A DNA stretch of 5,694 nt from Bdellovibrio sp. CG10_big_fil_rev_8_21_14_0_10_47_8 (lineage in GTDB: Bacteria > Bdellovibrionota > Bdellovibrionia > Bdellovibrionales > Bdellovibrionaceae), in NCBI GenBank assembly GCA_002773975.1, contig PEZR01000151.1, positions 8,878-14,571 on the forward strand, in the 5' to 3' direction. The stretch's first letter is position 1. Every line of letters starts with the position of its first letter. Under the pieces are notes generated by a model that was not told the DNA's origin, ran no database searches, and saw only the letters and a program-made list of their open reading frames with translations. A program made the translations under genes and the position numbers. Shown one piece after another: positions 1-4,693 of the stretch.

Positions 1-1524
1 GGCCTTTTTGATTTCTTCCTCGTTCAATCCACTTTGAGAAGTGATTTTGATCTGCTGGGTTTTTCCTGAGCTCATGTCTTTCGCTGACACGTTCAAGATC
101 CCGTTGGCATCAATATCAAAGGTCACTTCCACCTGAGGGGTTCCTCGCGGAGCTGGCGGAATTCCAACCAACTCGAACCGGCCCAGAGTTTTATTGTCCG
201 TGGCCATTTTTCTTTCACCCTGAAGCACATGAATGTCCACTGCTGGTTGGTTGTCCGCAGCTGTTGAGAACACCTGTGATTTCTTGCTCGGAATGGTGGT
301 GTTTCTTTCGATCAACACAGTCATCACTCCACCCAGGGTCTCGATACCCAGGGACAAAGGAGTCACGTCCAAGAGCAAGACATCTTTCACATCACCAGAG
401 AGAACTCCCCCTTGAACCGCAGCACCGATGGCCACGACTTCGTCAGGATTCACTGATCGATTGGGTTCTTTACCGAAGAAATCTTTTACCGCTTTTTGAA
501 TCGCTGGAATCCTTGTGGATCCACCGACCAAAACAACCTCATCGATTTCAGAGGCTTTTAGACCTGCGTCCTCGAGGGCTTTTTTACAAGGTTCAACAGA
601 TCTGCGAACCAGGTCTTCGACCATTTGTTCAAATTTAGATCTGGACAGTTTGATCTGCAAATGTTTAGGACCTGACTGATCCGCAGTCACGAATGGCAGA
701 TTGATCTCGCTTTCTTGAGCCGTCGACAATTCAATTTTTGCTTTCTCGGCCGCTTCTTTCAAGCGCTGCAAAGCCATTTTGTCGTTGCGCAAATCAATGC
801 CTTGATCTTTTTTAAATTCGGCAATCAGCCATTCCAAGATGCGAGTATCAAAGTTATCCCCACCCAAATGAGTATCCCCATTGGTTGAGCGCACTTCGAC
901 GACCCCGTCACCCACTTCAAGGATGGAAATATCAAAAGTTCCTCCCCCAAAGTCATAGATGGCGATTTTTTCATTTTTCTTTTTGTCCATGCCGTAAGCC
1001 AAAGCTGCTGCTGTTGGCTCATTGATGATTCGTTTCACATCTAGACCAGCGATACGACCCGCATCTTTGGTGGCTTGACGTTGAGAATCGTTAAAGTAAG
1101 CCGGAACGGTGATCACCGCCTCGGTCACAGGTTCGCCCAAATAATCTTCGGCGACCTTTTTCAGTTTGGCCAAAACGGCCGCACCGATTTCTTCAGGGGA
1201 TACGGTTTTTCCGCCCTGAATTTTGAAAGCACAGTCATTGCCTTTTTCAACCACGTTGTAAGGCACCAGCTTCACTTCTTCTTGGATCTCCGAAAATCGG
1301 CGACCAATAAATCGTTTGGCTGAATAAATTGTATTTTCTGGATTGGTGACCGCCTGACGTTTGGCAATTTGACCAGCCAAACGCTCTCCGTCTTTGGTGT
1401 AGGCCACCACAGAAGGGGTCGTTCTTGCTCCCTCTTCGTTGACCAGAACTTTGGGCTCTCCGCCCTCCATAATGGCGACACAAGAGTTCGTTGTTCCTAA
1501 ATCGATACCTATGATTTTTCCCAT
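1..1524 (-). CDS. dnaK: Molecular chaperone DnaK (Hsp70), C-terminal end cut by the window
   Basis: Cytoplasmic ATP-driven chaperone that binds exposed hydrophobic segments of unfolded proteins; DnaJ stimulates its ATPase and GrpE exchanges its nucleotide. I read 508 codons without interruption, against about 640 residues in typical DnaK, so roughly the last 130 residues (most of the helical lid and tail) lie outside. Visible signatures: phosphate loop IGIDLGTTNS (residues 5-14) with the conserved Cys15, the second Hsp70 signature DFGGGTFDIS (191-200, with Thr196 matching the E. coli autophosphorylation threonine), and VGGSTRIP (333-340). The interdomain linker and start of the substrate-binding domain, DVLLLDVTPLSLGIET, span 381-396. 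The start is the ATG at 1524-1522, giving the usual MGKIIGIDLG beginning, with a strong Shine-Dalgarno GAGGTG (1535-1530) five bases upstream. It lies 102 bases downstream of dnaJ on the same strand, the reverse of the usual order. Identification is secure. Confidence 0.98.
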   Translation of the reverse strand, partial: MGKIIGIDLGTTNSCVAIMEGGEPKVLVNEEGARTTPSVVAYTKDGERLAGQIAKRQAVTNPENTIYSAKRFIGRRFSEIQEEVKLVPYNVVEKGNDCAFKIQGGKTVSPEEIGAAVLAKLKKVAEDYLGEPVTEAVITVPAYFNDSQRQATKDAGRIAGLDVKRIINEPTAAALAYGMDKKKNEKIAIYDFGGGTFDISILEVGDGVVEVRSTNGDTHLGGDNFDTRILEWLIAEFKKDQGIDLRNDKMALQRLKEAAEKAKIELSTAQESEINLPFVTADQSGPKHLQIKLSRSKFEQMVEDLVRRSVEPCKKALEDAGLKASEIDEVVLVGGSTRIPAIQKAVKDFFGKEPNRSVNPDEVVAIGAAVQGGVLSGDVKDVLLLDVTPLSLGIETLGGVMTVLIERNTTIPSKKSQVFSTAADNQPAVDIHVLQGERKMATDNKTLGRFELVGIPPAPRGTPQVEVTFDIDANGILNVSAKDMSSGKTQQIKITSQSGLNEEEIKKA

Positions 1525-1551
1525 AATTTCACCTCGTTTATGACACCTTTA

Positions 1552-1579
1552 ATGTGGGAGGCCATGCCCTCCCGTCAAG
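1552..1579 (-). promoter_or_regulatory. Candidate heat-shock (sigma-32-type) promoter of dnaK
   Basis: On the minus strand CTTGACG (1579-1573) is followed after 13 bases by TCCCACAT (1559-1552). The E. coli sigma-32 consensus is about CTTGAAA, 13-14 bases, CCCCATNT, so spacing fits well and both boxes match in most positions. The predicted transcript would start near 1545, leaving a leader of about 20 bases that still contains the GAGGTG ribosome binding site at 1535-1530. A housekeeping promoter using the same TTGACG fits worse, since the nearest -10 (CATTAA, 18-base spacer) is poor. It would let dnaK be transcribed apart from dnaJ. This is pattern matching only. Confidence 0.5.
1556..1573. 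repeat. Perfect inverted repeat inside the dnaK promoter spacer
   Basis: GGGAGG (1556-1561) and CCTCCC (1568-1573) are exact reverse complements separated by six bases. The repeat fills the spacer between the candidate -35 and -10 boxes of dnaK and touches both. No T-run follows on either strand, so it is not a normal intrinsic terminator for dnaJ. An operator, or chance in a GC-rich spacer, are the alternatives. It does not resemble CIRCE (TTAGCACTC-N9-GAGTGCTAA), the HrcA operator. Confidence 0.5.
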
Positions 1580-1626
1580 GTTTCAATGTGAGAAAAAATC
1601 ACTCTTTCTTTAGGACTTAGCTGAGA

Positions 1627-2739
1627 CTAGGATTTTTTACGGCCAAAAAGGCCAGTCTTGCAGCCATGGGCCTGGACGCCCTGCATTTCTGCCAATTGCT
1701 TGAGCAGCTCTTCTTCTTTTTTCGAAATCTTGGTGGGGAAATCAACCCCAATTTGAACAAATAAATCACCCCGTCGAGAGCCCCGCAAAGACGGAATTCC
1801 TTCGCCGACAAGTTTCAAGCTCGTTCCGACCTGTGTGCCCTTGGGAATCTCGAGCGTCTGGTGGCCGGTGACGGTCTCGATTTCAAGCTCACCGCCCAAA
1901 AGAAGTTGCAGATAATGAACCTTCACTTCGGTGAAAAGATGATCGCCTTCTCGCTCGAAACGAGGGTCTTCTTTCACTTGGACTTCGATATAAAGATCGC
2001 CGGCAGGGCCACCGCGATATCCACCCTCGCCTTCGCCGGAAACTCGTAAACGAGTGCCTGAATCCACCCCTGGGGGAACCGTCATGCGGATTTTTCGATG
2101 CTGCTTCTGACGACCGGAACCTTTGCAGGACTTGCAATGTTTTTTGATCATCGTGCCCTGACCTTGGCAATGGGGACAGGTCGTGGTCATCTGAAAAAAT
2201 CCCTGGGATACTCGAACCTGTCCAACACCGTTGCAGGTGGTGCAGGTCTCGGGCGTTGAGCCCTTTTCAGCCCCCGTGCCCTTGCACTCGGCACAGGTAT
2301 CCTCGGTATCAAATTCAATGTCTCGCTCAACACCTTCGATGACTTCTTTCAAAGTGATCTCGGTCAAATATCGAAGATCGGCCCCTCGTCGCGGCTGATT
2401 GCGAGACCTGGCGCTCTGAGCTCGGCCACCACCGCCACCAAAAATATCGCCAAAGATATCGCCGAAATGGGAAAAGATATCATCCACATCTGAAAATCCA
2501 CCGCCACCGCGGCCACCATTTTTAAAAGCGGCATGACCGAAACGATCGTACTGAGCGCGTTTTTCGGGGTTGCCCAACACTTCATAGGCAGAAGCTGCTT
2601 CTTTGAACATTTCCTCGGCCTCGGAATTGCCAGGATTCTTGTCCGGATGGAACTGCATCGCCAGCTTGCGATAGGCCTTTTTAATAGTGTCTTGATCGGC
2701 ATTTTTTTCAACGCCGAGAATTTCGTAAAAATCGCGCAT
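1627..2739 (-). CDS. dnaJ: Chaperone DnaJ (Hsp40, type A co-chaperone)
   Basis: Cytoplasmic J-protein that captures unfolded substrates and stimulates DnaK's ATPase. The 370-residue product has the complete type A layout and usual length. The J domain (1-70) begins RDFYEILGV and carries the essential HPD at 31-33. A Gly/Phe-rich linker (about 74-106) contains three DIF triplets at 87-89, 94-96 and 98-100; DIF motifs in this region are known to influence DnaK control. The zinc-binding domain has all four CxxCxGxG repeats, at 149-156, 166-173, 188-195 and 202-209, so all eight cysteines are present. The C-terminal substrate-binding domains follow (about 212-345), ending in a short basic tail (GRKKS). 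The ATG at 2739-2737 is the only start that keeps the J domain; its Shine-Dalgarno is weak (TAGG, 2749-2746). It precedes dnaK, with 111 bases separating it from the upstream gene. Confidence 0.98.
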   Translation of the reverse strand: MRDFYEILGVEKNADQDTIKKAYRKLAMQFHPDKNPGNSEAEEMFKEAASAYEVLGNPEKRAQYDRFGHAAFKNGGRGGGGFSDVDDIFSHFGDIFGDIFGGGGGRAQSARSRNQPRRGADLRYLTEITLKEVIEGVERDIEFDTEDTCAECKGTGAEKGSTPETCTTCNGVGQVRVSQGFFQMTTTCPHCQGQGTMIKKHCKSCKGSGRQKQHRKIRMTVPPGVDSGTRLRVSGEGEGGYRGGPAGDLYIEVQVKEDPRFEREGDHLFTEVKVHYLQLLLGGELEIETVTGHQTLEIPKGTQVGTSLKLVGEGIPSLRGSRRGDLFVQIGVDFPTKISKKEEELLKQLAEMQGVQAHGCKTGLFGRKKS

Positions 2740-2749
2740 AAGAAACCTA

Positions 2750-2778
2750 ATTTGGGAATTTAAGGCCCACTTGTCAAT
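2750..2778 (-). promoter_or_regulatory. Candidate promoter of dnaJ, similar to the dnaK one
   Basis: On the minus strand ATTGACA (2778-2772) is followed after 14 bases by TCCCAAAT (2757-2750). The second box differs by one base from TCCCACAT upstream of dnaK, and both first boxes contain TTGAC. The weak point is position: a start of transcription six or seven bases past the second box would fall near 2743, only about four bases before the dnaJ ATG. That would give a nearly leaderless message and cut off the weak TAGG. It may therefore be a chance match, or dnaJ may be translated without a Shine-Dalgarno. Confidence 0.35.
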
Positions 2779-2783
2779 TGGTT

Positions 2784-2835
2784 TTGAGGCCTTTCAAAAG
2801 ACCTCCACTGTTTTGATGCCCTCAAGAGGCCTCAA
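2784..2835. repeat. Nine-base inverted repeat between the TPR-like gene and dnaJ
   Basis: TTGAGGCCT (2784-2792) and AGGCCTCAA (2827-2835) are exact reverse complements separated by 34 bases. In minus-strand RNA the stem could extend inward past one mismatch by four more pairs, two of them G-U. A second, smaller repeat, TTTTGA/TCAAAA (2782-2787 and 2794-2799), overlaps one arm, so two alternative hairpins are possible. No U-run follows, so it is not a standard terminator. It could be an RNA processing or 3'-end stability element of the pilin transcript, or a binding site upstream of dnaJ. Confidence 0.5.
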
Positions 2836-2850
2836 CAGGCTGGTGGCCAT

Positions 2851-3540
2851 TTACTGAGAAAGCTGTGCTGGCAACTTTAATTTCTCGCGGACCCGCTCCA
2901 GCAGAGCCTCGGAGATATCCTGATCTTTAAGCCCTTCGTATATTTTCAGGGCCAACTCTCGTTCTCCGGTCTCGTCGTACAGACCGGCGGCCAAGGAGTA
3001 AATCCAAGGCGTGCCCCCGTTTTCAGCGCACTTCTGATAATAATAGGCGGCCTTTTTTTTATCTTTCTCTTCATAAAGAGCGTGATAACCGGCCAAATAA
3101 AGAAGCCGCTGTTTTTTTGGAAAAACCCGTGTGCCCTTTTCCAAAATCTTTGCCCCTCCTTCGACATCAGAAACAAGAATGCTCAAGGCGACGCCACCAA
3201 TGCTGTAGGTCTGATAAAAGTCCGGAGCTAATCTAGAAATGGTGTCCAAGGTTTGATAGAGCCAGGAATTATTTCGGCAATGACCTTCTTCACCCTTGGC
3301 CTCGCAATAATCCATGTCTTGAATTGCACGGATCCACAGAGAATCCGCAATCGGCATTTGAAATCCAAAACTGAAATATTCAAGCTGGGGTGGTGGAGCG
3401 ATCAAAGCACGTTTTTCAACCAGAGCTGCTGGACGAAAAAACAAAGACGCCGCGATAAAAACCGCGGCGCCGATAAGAGCTAAAACTGGGAAAAGGGATT
3501 TACTGAATTCCATCCACAGTCTGCGACAGACTTTTGTCAT
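2851..3540 (-). CDS. Membrane-anchored TPR-like protein of unknown function, coupled to the pilin gene
   Basis: I do not recognise a named family. The 229-residue product has a short basic N-terminus (KVCRR), one hydrophobic segment (about 15-36, LFPVLALIGAAVFIAASLFF) and then a soluble region, presumably periplasmic. Residues 95-205 are mostly helical with TPR-like spacing (LDTISRLAPDFYQTYSIGG; LLYLAGYHALYEEKDKKKAA; YSLAAGLYDETGERELALKI), suggesting a small protein-binding scaffold. Cysteines occur at 5, 79, 88 and 171. The gene overlaps the end of the pilin gene by 41 bases from the ATG used here (3540). A second in-frame ATG at 3513 (residue 10) would shorten the overlap to 14 bases and keep the membrane segment; neither has a clear Shine-Dalgarno. 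The overlap points to translational coupling with the pilin, and a role in pilus assembly or surface biology is an inference from position only. Confidence 0.8.
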   Translation of the reverse strand: MTKVCRRLWMEFSKSLFPVLALIGAAVFIAASLFFRPAALVEKRALIAPPPQLEYFSFGFQMPIADSLWIRAIQDMDYCEAKGEEGHCRNNSWLYQTLDTISRLAPDFYQTYSIGGVALSILVSDVEGGAKILEKGTRVFPKKQRLLYLAGYHALYEEKDKKKAAYYYQKCAENGGTPWIYSLAAGLYDETGERELALKIYEGLKDQDISEALLERVREKLKLPAQLSQ

Positions 3541-4033
3541 TGGTCATTTGCCAAGTATCTTGTTGATCATTGTATATGTGAGACGAAGCCTCTCCGACAA
3601 AAGTTGTTGCAGTCGCGATAGCCCCAGCCGTCAATGCCGCAGCATCAGTTCCATTTTTCAACACTGTACAAGCTGTACACGCAGCAATTGCATCAAAGGG
3701 CCCCGCTGGATCTGCAACGCCTTTCCATCCATAGTCAGACAACACCACCCCAGCTATGGTTGCCCCAAAGCCAACATTGTACCGAAGATCGCCCTCGTAG
3801 GCCAAATTAATCACTTCAAAGGCAGAGTGGTAAGTATTGTACTCAGCATAAAATGATTTCTCAGCTGTATACAGCTGTGAAAGGTTCGTCTTTGCTTCAG
3901 ATTGACGAGCTTTGGCGATTTGTTTTTGGACTTGGCCGACGGACATTGCTGCCAAGATTCCGATGATGGCCACAACGACCATGAGTTCTACCAGTGAAAA
4001 TCCCGATTGGGATCTGATTACGTTCCGTTTCAT
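3500..4033 (-). CDS. pilA: Type IV pilin (PilA-like prepilin)
   Basis: Structural subunit or pseudopilin of a type IV pilus-like fibre, made as a prepilin in the inner membrane and processed by a PilD-type peptidase. The 177-residue product has a short basic leader and the cleavage motif SQSG|FSLVE (cut after Gly11), with Phe1 and Glu5 of the mature protein present, followed by the hydrophobic assembly helix LMVVVAIIGILAAM. The helix continues as an amphipathic stretch to about residue 62. The globular part is rich in Ala, Thr and Gly and holds a CTAC pair (Cys119, Cys122), the only cysteines. The C-terminal end DTWQMTNDK...VDGI resembles pilins of Myxococcus/Bdellovibrio-type bacteria. The ATG at 4033 is chosen because AAAGGGG (4047-4041) stands seven bases upstream and the leader has normal length; an ATG at 4096 would add 21 unneeded residues. 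It is the first gene of the minus-strand group. Whether it is the major pilin cannot be settled here. Confidence 0.93.
   Translation of the reverse strand: MKRNVIRSQSGFSLVELMVVVAIIGILAAMSVGQVQKQIAKARQSEAKTNLSQLYTAEKSFYAEYNTYHSAFEVINLAYEGDLRYNVGFGATIAGVVLSDYGWKGVADPAGPFDAIAACTACTVLKNGTDAAALTAGAIATATTFVGEASSHIYNDQQDTWQMTNDKSLSQTVDGIQ
3519..3531. repeat. Short hairpin in the pilin/TPR-gene overlap
   Basis: GTCTG-CGA-CAGAC is a perfect five-base stem with a three-base loop. In the minus-strand message it sits five bases upstream of the internal ATG at 3513 and just inside the end of the pilin coding region. It could mask or time initiation at that ATG, and ribosomes finishing the pilin would melt it. 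It is short enough to be chance. Confidence 0.35.
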
Positions 4034-4121
4034 AGTGCTTCCCCTTTTATTCCGTTTTTTGACTCGATTTGTGTTTAATCTTAACTCTTTGTTCAATTCT
4101 TAAATTATTTCACGAATTCAA

Positions 4122-4137
4122 CACATTAAGTGTGCCA
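4122..4137 (-). promoter_or_regulatory. Possible sigma-54-type promoter upstream of the pilin gene
   Basis: The minus strand reads TGGCAC (4137-4132), a perfect -24 element, with ATGTG (4126-4122) at the correct distance for the -12 element. The -12 box has GT where GC is expected, so the match is imperfect. The transcript would start near 4112 with a leader of about 80 bases. Pilin genes are often sigma-54 dependent in Pseudomonas and Myxococcus. I saw no convincing sigma-70 promoter in the AT-rich leader, but that search was by eye. Confidence 0.3.
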
Positions 4138-4190
4138 GAGGGAAAAATAGAAAACAACTGCACTGGACAAATTATTAAATGATTCTCATA

Positions 4191-4222
4191 TTGGTCCGGG
4201 TGCATGCGGGAATCTGGACCAA
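4191..4222. repeat. Inverted repeat in the divergent pilin-clpS intergenic region
   Basis: TTGGTCC (4191-4197) and GGACCAA (4216-4222) are exact reverse complements with an 18-base centre that contains the palindrome GCATGC. Arm centres are 25 bases apart, so the arms are not on exactly the same face of a 10.5-base helix. It lies in the 276-base divergent region, about 90 bases before clpS and 160 before the pilin gene. No T-run follows on either strand. An operator shared by the two transcription units is possible but unproven. Confidence 0.45.
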
Positions 4223-4271
4223 GGGCGCGGCTTTCAAATATTATGTTGCCGTCTTGTTTTGAGGCGCTTTC

Positions 4272-4280
4272 TGGTATCAA
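4272..4280 (+). promoter_or_regulatory. Weak candidate extended -10 promoter of clpS
   Basis: TGGTATCAA has the TGN extension followed by TATCAA (4275-4280), matching TATAAT at four positions. The only -35-like sequence nearby is TTGTTT (4254-4259) with a short 15-base spacer. A start near 4287 would leave a leader of about 23 bases containing the clpS ribosome binding site (AGAGG and TAGGA, 4293-4302). Low-grade evidence. Confidence 0.22.
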
Positions 4281-4309
4281 GGTTTTTCAGACAGAGGTAG
4301 GATAGAAAT

Positions 4310-4678
4310 ATGAAATTGTTTGCTCAATTATCTTCACAACATCGACTGCCTGTCTTTCAAAATTCGGGCGAGGATGGCGATCAGCCCCACGGCGACGGAG
4401 CGGTCGAAACCATTGACCGTTTAGACACGCCCAAGATGTACAAGGTCATCCTTTTAAATGATGACTTTACGCCGATGGATTTTGTCGTCATGGTTTTGCG
4501 CCGCTTCTTTAATAAGTCAGAGGAAGAAGCCACCGCAGTGATGCTGGACGTTCATAAAAAAGGCGCAGGAATCGCGGGTGTATTTACTCTAGAGATGGCC
4601 GAGATGAAAACCATGCAGGTCAATCAGTTTGCACGCAGCAGCCAGCAACCTCTGAAATGCACTCTGGAACCAGAGTGA
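4310..4678 (+). CDS. clpS: ATP-dependent Clp protease adaptor ClpS
   Basis: Cytoplasmic adaptor that binds N-terminal destabilising residues (N-degron or N-end rule substrates) and hands them to ClpA for degradation by ClpAP. The 122-residue product contains the complete ClpS fold from about residue 41: NDDFTPMDFV (50-59) matches the E. coli NDDYTPMEFV pocket, including the Asn-Asp pair and the gate methionine (Met56). LDVHKKG (79-85) supplies the ligand-binding histidine (His82), and GVFTLEMAEMK plus the QPLKCTLE tail form the ClpA-contact end. The region before the fold (1-40) is longer than in E. coli ClpS (106 residues in total) and is hydrophilic and Gly/Asp-rich around 19-30. The start is supported by TAGGA (4298-4302), seven bases before the ATG. 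It ends 15 bases before clpA, a conserved adaptor-unfoldase operon. Confidence 0.97.
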   Translation: MKLFAQLSSQHRLPVFQNSGEDGDQPHGDGAVETIDRLDTPKMYKVILLNDDFTPMDFVVMVLRRFFNKSEEEATAVMLDVHKKGAGIAGVFTLEMAEMKTMQVNQFARSSQQPLKCTLEPE

Positions 4679-4693
4679 GAAAGGATATTTGCC

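Noticed and set aside
264..638. Open frame of 124 residues on the plus strand
   Set aside because: It lies antisense to dnaK, which reads without interruption across it. The translation is rich in Arg, Pro and His with no recognisable domain, typical of a shadow frame.
1525..1626. Rho-independent terminator or CIRCE operator between dnaJ and dnaK
   Set aside because: The GGGAGG/CCTCCC repeat has no following T-run, and the T-rich stretch at 1590-1610 has only a four-base stem. No TTAGCACTC or GAGTGCTAA arm is present.
1889..2170. Open frame of 93 residues on the minus strand inside dnaJ
   Set aside because: Out-of-frame with the complete, motif-rich DnaJ reading; the Arg/Ser-rich translation is a frame shadow.
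4034..4096. Longer pilin start at 4096, adding 21 residues
   Set aside because: The ATG at 4033 has a good Shine-Dalgarno (AAAGGGG) and gives a normal 11-residue prepilin leader; the added segment is a basic, low-complexity translation of AT-rich leader DNA.
4191..4222. Inverted repeat as an intrinsic terminator
   Set aside because: Genes diverge from this region, so no transcript needs ending here, the loop is long and no T-run follows on either strand.
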